Source: Acinetobacter sp. TR3
GTDB lineage: Bacteria; Pseudomonadota; Gammaproteobacteria; Pseudomonadales; Moraxellaceae
Direction: 5' to 3'
Length of the DNA stretch: 64,000 bases
NCBI RefSeq assembly: GCF_027105055.1
Contig: NZ_CP114264.1
Coordinates: 2,170,001 to 2,234,000 of the forward strand
Shown here: positions 19,169-29,310 of the stretch, piece after piece
Position numbering within the stretch: the first letter of the stretch is position 1
Layout: each line of letters opens with the position of its first letter
Position numbers and translations under genes: made by a program
Notes under the pieces: generated by a model
The model's input: only the letters and a program-made list of their open reading frames with translations
The model's database searches: none
Told to the model about the DNA's origin: nothing

Positions 19169-20104
19169 TTAAAGTTTAGATACCAATTCTGGTACAACAG
19201 TGTTCAAATCACCAACTAACCAGTAGTCAGCAACGCTGTTGATTGGCGCTTCTTCGTCTTTGTTGATTGCAACAATAACTTTAGAATCTTTCATACCCGC
19301 TAAGTGCTGAATCGCACCAGAGATACCGATTGCTAAATAAAGATCAGGCGCAACGATTTTACCAGTTTGACCAACTTGGAAGTCGTTTGGTACAAAGCCT
19401 GCATCTACAGCAGCACGTGAAGCACCTTGAGCAGCACCAAGCTTGTCAGCTAATGGGTCAAGTACTTTGTGATAGTTTTCACCAGAACCTACACCACGAC
19501 CACCAGAAACAACGATACGCGCAGCAGTTAATTCTGGACGATCAAGTTTCACGATTTCTTCGCTTACAAACGTAGAAATACCAGCATCTTTCGCTTCAGC
19601 AACAGCTTCAACCGCAGCAGAACCGCCTTCAGCAGCTACAGCATCAAATGCTGTACCACGAACTGTACCAACGATAATTGCTTCGTCAGATTGAACAGTT
19701 GCGATTGCGTTACCTGCATAGATAGGACGCTTGAAAGTATTTGCAGATTCAACAGCAATGATGTCTGAAATCATGCTTACGTCAAGAAGTGCAGCAACAC
19801 GTGGAAGAATGTTCTTACCCGTTGTTGTAGATGCAGCTAATACGTATTTGTAACCGCCTTTCGCGATGTCAGCAACTAAACCGGCAACGTTTTCAGCCAA
19901 TTGGTTCGCATAAGCAGCATTGTCAGCAAGTAATACTTTGCTTACACCAGCAACTTTAGCAGCAGCATCAGCAACTGCTTGAGCGCCAGAACCAGCTACT
20001 AATACAGTAATATCACCACCGATTTTTTGAGCTGCCGCAACAACGTTTAAAGTTGCACCGTTAAGTGACTGGTTGTTGTGATCAGCGATAACTAAAATAC
20101 TCAT
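19169..20104 (-). CDS. etfA: electron transfer flavoprotein subunit alpha
   Basis: A 311-residue subunit that binds FAD and passes electrons from acyl-CoA and other dehydrogenases to ETF:quinone oxidoreductase. The C-terminal FAD domain shows SGGRGVGSGENY, GASRAAVDAGF, GQTGKIVAPDLYLAIGISG and AIQHLAGM, which are standard for EtfA. The N-terminal half is the ETF alpha/beta fold. It lies 17 bases after etfB in one operon and ends at a strong terminator. Confidence 0.97.
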   Translation of the reverse strand: MSILVIADHNNQSLNGATLNVVAAAQKIGGDITVLVAGSGAQAVADAAAKVAGVSKVLLADNAAYANQLAENVAGLVADIAKGGYKYVLAASTTTGKNILPRVAALLDVSMISDIIAVESANTFKRPIYAGNAIATVQSDEAIIVGTVRGTAFDAVAAEGGSAAVEAVAEAKDAGISTFVSEEIVKLDRPELTAARIVVSGGRGVGSGENYHKVLDPLADKLGAAQGASRAAVDAGFVPNDFQVGQTGKIVAPDLYLAIGISGAIQHLAGMKDSKVIVAINKDEEAPINSVADYWLVGDLNTVVPELVSKL

Positions 20105-20121
20105 GATTTTATCCTTCTGTA

Positions 20122-20871
20122 TTAGATCACTTTCGCTTCATTTTTCAATTTTTCAACAAGTTCGTCTACAGACTTAACTTGTACGCCAGCTTTACGTTCA
20201 GCAGGTGCTTCAACTTTAACTGTTTTAAGTTTAGTACCAGTTGCAACGCCATAGTCAGCAGGAGACTTAGTATCAAGCGGTTTTTTACGCGCTTTCATGA
20301 TGTTTGGAAGAGCAGCATAACGTGGCTCATTCAAACGTAAGTCAGTGGTGATGATTGCTGGAAGACCAAGCTCAACAGTTTGTAAACCGCCATCAACTTC
20401 ACGAGTAACTTGTACTTTACCGCCGTCAACTTTAACTTCAGATGCAAAAGTACCTTGACCAGCACCAAGTAAAGCACCAAGCATTTGACCTACTTGGTTA
20501 GAGTCATCATCAATTGCTTGTTTACCAAGAAGAATAAGTTCTGGTTTTTCAGCATCAACAACGCCTTTTAAAATTTTAGCAACTTCTAAAGCGCCAATTT
20601 CATCAGCAGTTTCAACTAAGATACCACGGTCAGCGCCTAAAGCCATTGCAGAACGAATTTGTTCTTGCGCGTCTTTAGAACCCACTGAAACAACAACGAT
20701 TTCTGAAATCGTTCCTTTTTCTTTTAAGCGAACCGCTTCTTCCACTGCGATTTCACAGAATGGGTTAATTGACATCTTAACGTTAGTAAGGTCAACCCCA
20801 GTATTGTCCGGCTTAACACGAACTTTAACGTTGGCATCAACCACACGTTTTACAGCGACAAGAGCCTTCAT
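20122..20871 (-). CDS. etfB: electron transfer flavoprotein subunit beta
   Basis: A 249-residue subunit of the ETF heterodimer; it binds structural AMP. Visible family features are the N terminus [19 protein letters not shown], the [16 protein letters not shown] segment, the [20 protein letters not shown] motif and the C-terminal [16 protein letters not shown] region ([13 protein letters not shown]). The ATG at 20871 is preceded by GAGGATT at good spacing; a start 24 bases upstream is not supported. It is the first gene of the etfBA operon. Confidence 0.97.
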   Translation of the reverse strand: MKALVAVKRVVDANVKVRVKPDNTGVDLTNVKMSINPFCEIAVEEAVRLKEKGTISEIVVVSVGSKDAQEQIRSAMALGADRGILVETADEIGALEVAKILKGVVDAEKPELILLGKQAIDDDSNQVGQMLGALLGAGQGTFASEVKVDGGKVQVTREVDGGLQTVELGLPAIITTDLRLNEPRYAALPNIMKARKKPLDTKSPADYGVATGTKLKTVKVEAPAERKAGVQVKSVDELVEKLKNEAKVI

Positions 20872-21343
20872 GTAATCCTCGGCTGTTCTAAGCAAGTAAA
20901 TGTAGTGAAGAGCATTCTAACTCTTCGATCGAAACTTTTTAGGTGCCCTATCTTGCAATGTATTTGGCATTTCGGTCAAGTCACAATTTTCGCTATGACT
21001 GGAAAAAAGATGAAATGCTCAGTTCACTAATTTTGATGAGTTATTCAGCATATAAATATTGTTATACTTTCAGCACTTATATTAGGCTTTGATTTAGCTA
21101 ATATTTTATATAATTCAACCACCTAAATTGGCTATATAAAAACACGTACAAAAGATCTGTAACCGATCATTTCTGATAAATCTTAATCCAATTTACATTT
21201 TGCAAAAACTTGGCAATAAAGTAAGAATGTCTGTTCAATAAATTGCAACTACAAATAAAAAAAACAGTCGGTTATTAAACATTCAACTTTGCAACATCAT
21301 GTATCTTTTATGATCTAATTTTACTCAAAAAAGAATACCGCAA
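20872..21343. other. intergenic region upstream of etfB
   Basis: About 470 AT-rich bases between etfB and the HD-domain gene, both on the minus strand. Besides the promoter candidate below, nothing coding or clearly structured was recognised; the HD-domain gene has no evident terminator. Confidence 0.5.
20950..20979 (-). promoter_or_regulatory. candidate promoter for etfBA
   Basis: Minus strand: -35 TTGACC (20974-20979), 18-base spacer, -10 CAAGAT (20950-20955), about 80 bases before the etfB start. The -10 is only a fair match. Confidence 0.35.
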
Positions 21344-21925
21344 TTACCATTTAAACATTGGCAATGGACTCCAAGGCTTATGCAAAAAACGTTTAAACCC
21401 AAGAAACATTAAATTCTTATGAAAACCACAATTCGGATATTGTTGCATTAAATATTTAAAAGTTTGAAAGGGAATATTTGAACGCAATAATCCTAATGAA
21501 AAATCGGCATAATCAGCCTTTCTAAAATGTTCAACTAAGGGATATTCATCACATTCGGTAGCTGTTAGCTTGTGATGCTCCGTAATCATTAAAGCTAGTT
21601 CATTTTGCCAATCAGATAATTGATTGATTTCAAGATATTGCCTCATCTGCTGAACAGAGGGTTGAATGTAATCAATCGTTTTTGCTGTCCGAATACCAAT
21701 ATCATGAAAAGCAACAGCAATCGCAATTTTGTCACGGGTTTGTTGGCAATCATCTTGGGCTAGGATTAAACAGCAAACAGCCACACGCTTACAATGATTC
21801 AAATAACCTTGATAGTCTGCACCTATTATTGTTTGATATTGAAATAAAATCTTCTCAATATAATTCGCACATTGAATAAATACTTCATTATCCAACGATA
21901 AAGCTGTTTCTTGTTGTTCACTCAT
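21344..21925 (-). CDS. HD-domain (phosphohydrolase-like) protein
   Basis: A 193-residue soluble protein with an HD-type metal phosphohydrolase fold: an early His in YLNHCKRVAVCCL, the AFHDIGIRT His-Asp pair and a later MITEHHKLTA segment typical of HD domains. Substrate unknown. The ATG at 21925 overlaps the xerC stop (ATGAGTGA), so it is translationally coupled to xerC and expressed with it. The start further upstream would lie well inside xerC and adds no conserved-looking sequence. Confidence 0.78.
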   Translation of the reverse strand: MSEQQETALSLDNEVFIQCANYIEKILFQYQTIIGADYQGYLNHCKRVAVCCLILAQDDCQQTRDKIAIAVAFHDIGIRTAKTIDYIQPSVQQMRQYLEINQLSDWQNELALMITEHHKLTATECDEYPLVEHFRKADYADFSLGLLRSNIPFQTFKYLMQQYPNCGFHKNLMFLGFKRFLHKPWSPLPMFKW

Positions 21926-22847
21926 TTTTTTGTGCTCGCGGATGGGCTTGATCATAGACTTTTGCTAATTGATCAAAATCAACATGGGTATAAATTTGGG
22001 TCGTTGATAAATTACTGTGTCCTAACATCTCCTGCACTGAGCGTAAATCACCGCTTGCTGAAAGCATATGGCTGGCAAAACAATGGCGTAATAAATGCGG
22101 ATGTACATCGACATTAACATCTGCTCTTTGTGCTTGCAATTTAACGCGATTTTCAATTTGACGAGGTTGTAATGTATTTCCTCGTTGTGAGATAAATACC
22201 GCCGAATCTGCTGCAAAACTGCCTTGCCATATCCGATAAATTTTAAGCCATTCAATCAAACTTGCTTTTGCTTTGCTTCCAAACGGCACAACTCTCGTTT
22301 TATTGCCTTTACCCGTTATACGCAACAATTGTCGATTAAAATCAATATCCTTAATCTTTAACCCTTGTAATTCGGCTAAGCGCAATCCACTGGAATAAAG
22401 AAGTTCAAGCATTGCTTTATCACGTAGCCATAATTGTTGTTCGATCGGCTTCTCCGGCGCTGCCTGATCTAGAATCTGATTCACTGTTTCAATATCAATC
22501 ATCCCTGGCAAAGGACGCGGCTGGCGCTTTAATCGAAAGTCTTCAGATGGATTTTGTTGTAGATACTGACCTTGCTCAGCCCACTTCATAAACTGACGAA
22601 TTGATGTTAAATGGCGTTGCAGACTACTCGAACTCAATTGATCTTGCTCAACTCGTGTAGCCAAGTATTCCCTCAAATCAGATGCTTCGACATCTTCCAA
22701 TCGTAGCTTTTTGTATTCACAAAACTTTAAAAAATCGGTTAAATCACGTTGATATGCTGCAATCGTATGCTCCGATTGATTTTGAATAATGCGTTCTTTT
22801 AACCACATGGAAAGAAGTTTTGTAGGAGTTTCCAAATTTCTCTCCAT
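21918..22847 (-). CDS. xerC: XerC tyrosine recombinase
   Basis: A 309-residue site-specific recombinase that works with XerD at dif to resolve chromosome dimers. The N-terminal SAM-like DNA-binding domain spans about residues 1-90. The catalytic domain shows SSGLRLAELQGL (Arg), HLLRHCFASHML (HxxR) and LGHSNLSTTQIYTHV (His and nucleophilic Tyr). In many gammaproteobacteria xerC lies just downstream of dapF; here a divergent LysE-type gene separates the two, but the same neighbourhood is kept, which favours XerC over XerD. Confidence 0.93.
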   Translation of the reverse strand: MERNLETPTKLLSMWLKERIIQNQSEHTIAAYQRDLTDFLKFCEYKKLRLEDVEASDLREYLATRVEQDQLSSSSLQRHLTSIRQFMKWAEQGQYLQQNPSEDFRLKRQPRPLPGMIDIETVNQILDQAAPEKPIEQQLWLRDKAMLELLYSSGLRLAELQGLKIKDIDFNRQLLRITGKGNKTRVVPFGSKAKASLIEWLKIYRIWQGSFAADSAVFISQRGNTLQPRQIENRVKLQAQRADVNVDVHPHLLRHCFASHMLSASGDLRSVQEMLGHSNLSTTQIYTHVDFDQLAKVYDQAHPRAQKNE

Positions 22848-22968
22848 CTTGGAATATCGACCAACTTATATTTTAACAAATTTTCTTCTGATTTATCTTT
22901 AAACAAATCTCGAAGTATATATAGCTGTGTAATACAATATATTTCAAGTTTTCTGTAGTGCCATCATC

Positions 22969-23583
22969 ATGTCAATGTTGCTTACCCCCTATCTAATCGC
23001 AATTACACTTCTTACGATTACTCCTGGTCTGGATACAACACTCATCATCCGTACCGCAACACTTGAAGGCAAAACGAAAGCATTTCAAGCAGCTTTAGGA
23101 ATTAATCTAGGTTGTATTGTGTGGGGAGTGATCGTGGCCTGTGGCTTAGGTGCATTGTTGATGACTTCGGATCTTGCTTTTAATGCTTTGAAATGGATAG
23201 GGGCAATTTACCTAACATGGTTAGGACTTAATCTTATTTTAAAACCTCGTAGCCAACTTGCGAGTTTAAATAATTCAGCAGTGACAACGCAAAATTGGTT
23301 TATGAAAGGTTTTTGGGGAAATTTACTCAATCCCAAAGTCGGTATTTTCTATATTTCTTTTTTGCCACAGTTTATTCCACAGTCTGCATCTCCAGTCATT
23401 TGGACCATGAGTCTTGTGATGATACATGTAGTAATCGGATTAATCTGGTCAATTTTTCTAATTGCTGCGATGCAGTCCATTTCCGCTTATTTAAAGCAAC
23501 CTAAATTTATTCGATACATGGATCGTATCACAGGCAGTATTTTTATCTTGTTTGCACTCAAACTCGCCTTTAGTAAAAGATAG
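22969..23583 (+). CDS. LysE/RhtB-family amino acid exporter
   Basis: A 204-residue membrane protein with about six helices and the family N terminus (TPYLIAITLLTITPGLDTTLIIRTA, with the conserved TPG). LysE/RhtB proteins export amino acids such as lysine, arginine, homoserine or threonine; the exact substrate cannot be read from sequence. It stands alone on the plus strand between xerC and dapF, ending in a strong bidirectional terminator. Its place next to lysine-synthesis genes is suggestive only. Confidence 0.88.
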   Translation: MSMLLTPYLIAITLLTITPGLDTTLIIRTATLEGKTKAFQAALGINLGCIVWGVIVACGLGALLMTSDLAFNALKWIGAIYLTWLGLNLILKPRSQLASLNNSAVTTQNWFMKGFWGNLLNPKVGIFYISFLPQFIPQSASPVIWTMSLVMIHVVIGLIWSIFLIAAMQSISAYLKQPKFIRYMDRITGSIFILFALKLAFSKR

Positions 23584-23588
23584 ATTAT

Positions 23589-23620
23589 AAAAAAGCGCGT
23601 TCCAATCAACGCGCTTTTTT
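23589..23620. terminator. bidirectional intrinsic terminator
   Basis: Perfect 13-bp stem AAAAAAGCGCGTT / AACGCGCTTTTTT with a 6-nt loop between the LysE-type gene and dapF, which converge here. Confidence 0.93.
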
Positions 23621-23636
23621 CTTAAACCTTAGATCA

Positions 23637-24491
23637 TCAGCCTTGGAAATATCGTAAATCCAAACGCGCATCGTAGACATGCGTGGTTGGACCTGTCATC
23701 CACACCACATCACCTTCACGCCATGCAATATGTAACTTACCACCTGCAAGCTGAACTTCAACTTCATTGGCAAGTAAACCACGGCGCATACCACTGACCG
23801 CTGCTGCACAAGCTCCTGTACCACAAGCTAAAGTCTCGCCAACACCACGCTCAAACACACGTAACCGAATATGCTTTTCATCAATGATCTGCATAAATCC
23901 AGCATTCACGCGTGAAGGAAAACGTGTATGTGATTCTACTTGTGGGCCAATACGCTCAACATCAGCAGTTAATACATCAGGTACGATAGTCACAGCATGA
24001 GGATTACCCATGTTCACAACATCAATATTGATACTTTGATTGTCTGCAAGTTCTAGTGCGTATAAGCCTTCAATATCTTCATGTTCTTGGGTAAGAAATG
24101 GAATTTCTTCTGGAAGAAATTTTGGTGGTCCCATATTTACACGGACCCACCCATTGGCACCCAATTCAGGCTCAACAATACCCGCTTTAGTTTGTACGCG
24201 AATTTTAGTTTTGGTCGTCAGTTGACGCTCATGTACAAAGCGAGCAAAACAACGTACACCATTACCACATTGTTCTACTTCTGAACCATCAGCATTAAAA
24301 ATTCGATATTTAAAATCAACATCAGGAAAATCAGGTGGTTCAACAATCAGAAGTTGATCAAAACCCACACCAAAATGACGATCGGCTAAACGTTGAATGG
24401 TTAAAGTATCTAAATAAGCTCGCTGCGTGATCAGGTCAACGACCATAAAATCATTGCCCAAACCATGCATTTTGGTAAATTCTAAATACAT
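23637..24491 (-). CDS. dapF: diaminopimelate epimerase
   Basis: A 284-residue PLP-independent epimerase that converts LL- to meso-diaminopimelate for lysine and peptidoglycan. The two catalytic cysteines are visible: Cys75 in [10 protein letters not shown] and Cys223 in [11 protein letters not shown]. The N terminus [15 protein letters not shown] is standard. It starts 6 bases after lysA in the same operon, and both serve the last steps of lysine synthesis. Confidence 0.97.
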   Translation of the reverse strand: MYLEFTKMHGLGNDFMVVDLITQRAYLDTLTIQRLADRHFGVGFDQLLIVEPPDFPDVDFKYRIFNADGSEVEQCGNGVRCFARFVHERQLTTKTKIRVQTKAGIVEPELGANGWVRVNMGPPKFLPEEIPFLTQEHEDIEGLYALELADNQSINIDVVNMGNPHAVTIVPDVLTADVERIGPQVESHTRFPSRVNAGFMQIIDEKHIRLRVFERGVGETLACGTGACAAAVSGMRRGLLANEVEVQLAGGKLHIAWREGDVVWMTGPTTHVYDARLDLRYFQG

Positions 24492-24497
24492 CTCAAT

Positions 24498-25748
24498 TTA
24501 CTCCTCAGGCAATAAACGTTCTTTTTCCCAAAGTGATTCTATGGTTTCACGTTCACGAATTAAATAGGCTTGATCACCACTGACCATAACTTCGGCAGCA
24601 CGACCACGGGTGTTGTAGTTCGAGCTCATTACAAAACCGTAGGCACCTGCACCTAATACAGCAAGGACATCATTTTCTTGAAGTGCTAAATTACGCTCTT
24701 TACCCAAGAAATCACCTGTTTCACAGATTGCACCAACCAAATCCCAAGTTTTAACTTCAACATCAGGATTTGGATTCACAGATTGGATATCCATCCATGC
24801 TTCATATAAAGCGGGGCGAATTAAGTCATTCATCGCTGCATCAATGATGGCAAAGTTACGGTGATTGGTTGGTTTTAATAAATCAACTTTGGTTAATAAA
24901 GCACCCGCATTAGCTGAAATACTACGCCCTGGCTCCATATACACTTTCAAGCCCAATTTTTCTAAAGCTGGACGCATGGCATTGGCATATTCAGCAACAC
25001 TTGGAGGAGTTTCGTCTTTATAACGAACACCTAAACCACCACCAATATCAATATGTTTGAGGTTGATACCCAAGCCTTTCAACTGCTCAATCATGACAAT
25101 GACACGATCCAAAGCATCAACGAAAGGTTTGGTTTCTGTCAATTGCGAACCAATATGACAGTCAATTCCAACGATCTCTAGGTTGGGTAATGAAGCGGCA
25201 TATTGATACGTTTCATTCACCGTATCACTTGGAATACCAAACTTGTTTTCTTTCAGACCTGTTGAGATATAGGGATGAGTTTTCGCATCCACATCTGGGT
25301 TTACACGTAATGAAATCGGTGCTTTTTTGCCTAATTTTGCTGCTACTTTTTGAATGCGATCAAGTTCAGCATAAGATTCAACATTGAAACACGCAATGCC
25401 GACAGTTAATGCTTTTTCAATATCTGCTTCTGATTTACCTAAACCAGAGAACACAATTTTTGATGGCTCACCACCTGCTGCAAGTACACGAGCGAGTTCA
25501 CCACCCGTCACAATATCAAAACCTGCACCAAGTTTTGCCAAGACATTTAAAACAGCGATATTTGAGTTTGACTTCACCGCAAAACAGATTTGATGATCAA
25601 TAAAATCAAAGGCACGATGCATATCTAAATAATGCTTCTCAAATGTAGATTTTGAGTAAACATATAAAGGCGTGCCAAATTGCTGTGCGAGCTGATCTAA
25701 TGAACATTGCTCAGCATGCAATACTCCATTAATGCGAGTGAAACTCAT
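24498..25748 (-). CDS. lysA: diaminopimelate decarboxylase
   Basis: A 416-residue fold-III PLP enzyme that decarboxylates meso-diaminopimelate to lysine. The PLP lysine is Lys59 in CFAVKSNSN; further motifs are HIGSQL, DIGGGLGVRY, EPGRSISANAG and the C-terminal AICETGDFLGKER with the active-site Cys. The N terminus MSFTRINGVLHAE is typical. It is the middle gene of lptM-lysA-dapF. Confidence 0.97.
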   Translation of the reverse strand: MSFTRINGVLHAEQCSLDQLAQQFGTPLYVYSKSTFEKHYLDMHRAFDFIDHQICFAVKSNSNIAVLNVLAKLGAGFDIVTGGELARVLAAGGEPSKIVFSGLGKSEADIEKALTVGIACFNVESYAELDRIQKVAAKLGKKAPISLRVNPDVDAKTHPYISTGLKENKFGIPSDTVNETYQYAASLPNLEIVGIDCHIGSQLTETKPFVDALDRVIVMIEQLKGLGINLKHIDIGGGLGVRYKDETPPSVAEYANAMRPALEKLGLKVYMEPGRSISANAGALLTKVDLLKPTNHRNFAIIDAAMNDLIRPALYEAWMDIQSVNPNPDVEVKTWDLVGAICETGDFLGKERNLALQENDVLAVLGAGAYGFVMSSNYNTRGRAAEVMVSGDQAYLIRERETIESLWEKERLLPEE

Positions 25749-25770
25749 GAAGATGTCCTTATTTACAAAC

Positions 25771-25983
25771 TTAAGGTGAGGTGGTCGGTGATGATGTAAC
25801 TTGGCGTTCTGACTTTAGATCAGATGAAGCTTCTGCTTTGGATGCTTCATTTTTATAAAGCAGGTATTTTGCACGCTTATCGTGATCCTGATTAGAGGGT
25901 AATTGCAACATGCCTGACTGACCACATGCAGTGAGTACCACACTACTCAGTAATAAACCGATCGAACAAATGACTTGACGCAT
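25771..25983 (-). CDS. lptM: LptM (YifL-like) small lipoprotein
   Basis: A 70-residue lipoprotein with a signal peptide ending in the lipobox LTAC and then GQSGMLQLP, which matches the short conserved CGQxGxLxLP motif of LptM. LptM helps the LptD/LptE lipopolysaccharide translocon to assemble its disulfides. The rest of the protein is polar and poorly conserved, as in the family. Its position just upstream of lysA-dapF is the usual one, which supports the call. Confidence 0.82.
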   Translation of the reverse strand: MRQVICSIGLLLSSVVLTACGQSGMLQLPSNQDHDKRAKYLLYKNEASKAEASSDLKSERQVTSSPTTSP

Positions 25984-26051
25984 CTGAGCACCTAACTTTT
26001 ACAATTCGGAGCAGTATAGCGTGATCAACCCACAGGCTAAAGTCTAAACAT

Positions 26052-26083
26052 AAAAAAACGCCAACTTATGCTGGCGTTTTTTT
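26052..26083. terminator. intrinsic terminator after cycA
   Basis: Stem AAAACGCCA / TGGCGTTTT with an 8-nt loop and long A/T flanks, between the cycA stop and lptM. Confidence 0.9.
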
Positions 26084-26101
26084 CATTCAAACTCGTCTAG
26101 C

Positions 26102-27514
26102 TTATTTCTTTTTCGCAAAGAAATAACCAATTGCCAAAATAACAAACCAGATTGGGCTGACTTTAAGTGACTCTAAAGTGGTTTCGTCCAAAGCAAGGAA
26201 ATAAATCGTTGCAAGGAAAAATGCAATGACCGCCCAACAAGTAAACACACCACCAGGAAGTTTAAAAGTTGATTCTGCATGTAACTCAGGACGGTTTTTA
26301 CGGTAGTTAATATAACTCCACATAATCACAATCCAGACACAAATAAACAGGATCGTTGATAATGTGGTCGCCAAGGTAAACGCGGTAACTTCATCATTGG
26401 TTCCTGTTTTTACTTTATAAACAAATTGTACAAATGCACCAATAAAGATACAGATCGAAGAAAAGATTAATGCTTTTGCAGGAACTGCCGATTTAGAAAG
26501 TTTTCCAAATAATTTTGGTGCTTGCTTATCCGTTGATAAACCAAACAACATACGACTGGTTGAAAATACACCACTATTCATTGATGACATCACTGAAGAT
26601 AACACCACCAAATTCATAATAATCGCCGCAGAAGCAATACCCGCTTGTGAGAAGATGTTTACGAATGGGCTGACTTTAGGGTTGATTTGATCCCAAGGTG
26701 TTACACACATCACCACAAACAATGCCAATACATAGAAAATAATGATACGAATTGGAATTGAGTTAATCGCTTTCGGTAAGTTACGTTTTGGATCTTGTGT
26801 TTCAGCAGCAGTTGTACCGACCAGCTCTACACCGACAAAAGCAAAAATTGCAATTTGGAAACCTGCGAGGAAACCATCTAACCCTTTAGGGAACATACCA
26901 CCATGTGTCCACAAGTTGCTAATACTCGCCGTTGTACCAACAGCATTAGTGAACCCCGTAAAGATCATCCATAAACCAACCGCAATTAAAACAATAATTG
27001 CTGTGATTTTAACCATTGAAAACCAGAATTCCATTTCACCGAATAGTTTTACAGTGACAAGGTTTAATCCCAGTACAAATAGAATCGCAACACTACTAAT
27101 CAACAATCCGCCCAATGGAGTAAATGACTCACCCCCATTGAAAAATTCAAGATAGTAAATAATGGCTGATAAATCAGCGATACCAATCGTGACCCAACAT
27201 AGCCAATATGTCCATCCAACAAAATAACCCGCCCAAGGACCGATTAAATCAGTGGATAAATCAATAAAAGATTTATAGTGTAAATTGGATAGAAGTAATT
27301 CGCCTAAGGCACGCATGACGAAAAACACCATGATACCGATCAAGCCATAAATGAATAAAATAGATGGTCCAGCTAAACTAATGGTTTTGCCTGACCCCAT
27401 GAACAATCCCGTTCCGATTGCTCCACCAATTGCAATCAGTTGAAGATGTCGATTAGAGAGACTACGGTGGAGTCCGCCTTGATCGGTTGCTTCACTCAGA
27501 TTTTGATTCGACAT
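26102..27514 (-). CDS. cycA: CycA-type D-serine/D-alanine/glycine proton symporter
   Basis: A 470-residue amino acid permease of the APC superfamily with twelve predicted helices. The N-terminal segment NRHLQLIAIGGAIGTGLFMG and the following GSGKTISLAGPSILF agree closely with E. coli CycA, as do MRALGELLLSNLHYKSF and GPWAGYFVGWTYW. It should import glycine, alanine and D-serine/D-alanine with protons. It is transcribed alone. The APC family is large, so the exact substrate set is inferred. Confidence 0.85.
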   Translation of the reverse strand: MSNQNLSEATDQGGLHRSLSNRHLQLIAIGGAIGTGLFMGSGKTISLAGPSILFIYGLIGIMVFFVMRALGELLLSNLHYKSFIDLSTDLIGPWAGYFVGWTYWLCWVTIGIADLSAIIYYLEFFNGGESFTPLGGLLISSVAILFVLGLNLVTVKLFGEMEFWFSMVKITAIIVLIAVGLWMIFTGFTNAVGTTASISNLWTHGGMFPKGLDGFLAGFQIAIFAFVGVELVGTTAAETQDPKRNLPKAINSIPIRIIIFYVLALFVVMCVTPWDQINPKVSPFVNIFSQAGIASAAIIMNLVVLSSVMSSMNSGVFSTSRMLFGLSTDKQAPKLFGKLSKSAVPAKALIFSSICIFIGAFVQFVYKVKTGTNDEVTAFTLATTLSTILFICVWIVIMWSYINYRKNRPELHAESTFKLPGGVFTCWAVIAFFLATIYFLALDETTLESLKVSPIWFVILAIGYFFAKKK

Positions 27515-27680
27515 TTTACAAAAAATCTCCAGTATTGTTGTCCGTTAACCTGAAATCGAATCAAAACAATCTGCACCATTATTAGGCATCTTTTTTTAAC
27601 ACACGTTTTTGAAACGCTTTCAGTTCAACAACTTCTGCCTGTATTACTCAATATTTCAAGTGAAATAAAAATTGTATCGG

Positions 27681-27709
27681 ATGATACGCACTAGAATAGG
27701 ACAATACAA
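27681..27709 (-). promoter_or_regulatory. candidate cycA promoter
   Basis: Minus strand: -35 TTGTAT (27704-27709), 17-base spacer, -10 TATCAT (27681-27686). Leader to the cycA start is about 160 bases. Hexamers are fair, spacing ideal. Confidence 0.35.
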
Positions 27710-27747
27710 TCAAGTCGCTTACAGATACTGTGACTTATTAGGTTTAA

Positions 27748-27782
27748 AAAAATAAGCAGCGGTAATCGCTGCTTATTTTTAT
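27748..27782. terminator. intrinsic terminator after alanine symporter gene
   Basis: Perfect 12-bp stem AAATAAGCAGCG / CGCTGCTTATTT with a 5-nt loop, flanked by A and T runs. Confidence 0.9.
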
Positions 27783-27816
27783 TGAAATATAAAGTTATAT
27801 TTCGACTACTTAATAC

Positions 27817-29310
27817 TTATTTTTGTTTGTTTTTAATACGTTCTTCCCAGAAGGTTGCATTACGAATGCCGAGCTTAACAGGATCAAAGGTAAACTCTTT
27901 AACGCCTGCTTTTTGTTGCTCTTCATAATCTCTCAACGCTTTAATCGTTGGTTTCCAAATGAAGTAAGTGACAATAATACCAATGATATTAATCCAAGCC
28001 ATTAAACCTACACCGATATCTCCAATTCCCCAAATATAACCTGTTGCACTGATTACGCCATATGAAACAGAAAGAATGATGAAGCATTTGGTGATAAATA
28101 ATAAAGATGGAGTTTTAGTAATATAACTTAAATAAGTAATATTGGTTTCAGCGATATAGTAATACGCAACAATCGTTGTAAATGCGAAGAAGAATACAGC
28201 TAATGCAACAAAGATTTGTCCAAAACCACCAAATACTGTACTTACTGCCATCTGTGTAAATGCAGGAGAGCCAATTTCAGCTGTTGCAGCAACATTCTGT
28301 ACAATAAATTGACCAGCTTCTAAAGTACCTTGAACATTGTACATTCCAGTAATAAGGATCATAAATGCGGTAGCTGAGCAAACAAATAATGTATCGATAT
28401 AAATTGAAAATGCTTGTACTAAACCTTGTTGAGCAGGATGCTCTACCTCAGCTGCGGCAGCGGCATGTGGTCCTGTACCCTGACCTGCTTCGTTAGAATA
28501 CACTCCACGTTTTACTCCCCAACCAATTGCAGCACCAAGACCTGCCATAGGAGAAAAGGCATCAGCGAAAATTAAGGAAATCACACCAGGTAACTTATCA
28601 ATATTGATAAAGACAATAATTAATGCCATTACAATATAGCCAGCCGCCATAAACGGCACTACAAATTCAGCGAATTTTGCAATACGTTTGATACCACCAA
28701 AAATGATGACTGTAAGTAATGTTACAATCACAATTAAAGCGAGTAGTTTATAGGTACCGACATTTCCAAAAACAATTGCACCTTCACCTGTGATTTGTGT
28801 GAAAGCATTACCTACTGCATTTGCTTGAATACCGGGTAAAAACAAACCACATGAAATGATCGCGGCAATCGCAAATAAAATACCCAACCAACGCTGACCT
28901 AGACCTTTATCAAAATAAAAAGCGGGTCCACCACGATATTGTCCTTGATATTCAACTTTATAAATTTGACCTAAGGTTGATTCAACATAAGCAGTACTCG
29001 CTCCTAAAAATGCAACAAGCCACATCCAGAAGACCGCACCTGGTCCACCAAAACCAATTGCTGCTGCTACACCTGCAATATTACCTACACCAACACGACC
29101 TGAGAGTGAAACAGCGAGTGCTTGAAACGAAGAAATACCTTGTGCTGATGAGCCTCCTTTAATGAGTAGCCCTATCATATCTTTGATCTGACGAACTTGA
29201 ACAAACCTTGTTACGACGGAGAAAAATAAACCTGCACCTAAACATAAATAGATCAGAGCTTTGCTCCAAATAATACTATTTATCCAATCAACAATTTCTG
29301 CTGCACTCAT
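27817..29310 (-). CDS. sodium:alanine/glycine symporter (AGCS family)
   Basis: A 497-residue secondary transporter with about ten to eleven helices. The family signature is visible in SLSGRVGVGNIAGVAAAIGFGGPGAVFWMW and in GVKRGVYSNEAGQGTGPHAAAA. AGCS proteins take up alanine or glycine with sodium. The ATG at 29310 (MSAAEIVDW) is preferred over a TTG 9 bases upstream. It is transcribed alone and followed by a strong terminator. The neighbouring cycA also carries alanine and glycine, which may mean shared physiology. Confidence 0.92.
   Translation of the reverse strand: MSAAEIVDWINSIIWSKALIYLCLGAGLFFSVVTRFVQVRQIKDMIGLLIKGGSSAQGISSFQALAVSLSGRVGVGNIAGVAAAIGFGGPGAVFWMWLVAFLGASTAYVESTLGQIYKVEYQGQYRGGPAFYFDKGLGQRWLGILFAIAAIISCGLFLPGIQANAVGNAFTQITGEGAIVFGNVGTYKLLALIVIVTLLTVIIFGGIKRIAKFAEFVVPFMAAGYIVMALIIVFINIDKLPGVISLIFADAFSPMAGLGAAIGWGVKRGVYSNEAGQGTGPHAAAAAEVEHPAQQGLVQAFSIYIDTLFVCSATAFMILITGMYNVQGTLEAGQFIVQNVAATAEIGSPAFTQMAVSTVFGGFGQIFVALAVFFFAFTTIVAYYYIAETNITYLSYITKTPSLLFITKCFIILSVSYGVISATGYIWGIGDIGVGLMAWINIIGIIVTYFIWKPTIKALRDYEEQQKAGVKEFTFDPVKLGIRNATFWEERIKNKQK

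Larger units (their letters stand above)
27515..27816. other. intergenic region upstream of cycA
   Basis: About 300 bases with the cycA promoter candidate and the terminator of the alanine symporter gene; no coding signal seen. Confidence 0.5.

Noticed and set aside
22969..23583. LysE-type gene as evidence of insertion between dapF and xerC
   Set aside because: It has normal composition, its own terminator and no flanking repeats; ordinary gene-order variation explains it.
26742..27155. 137-codon frame on the plus strand
   Set aside because: Lies wholly opposite cycA; composition is that of a mirrored membrane-protein gene.
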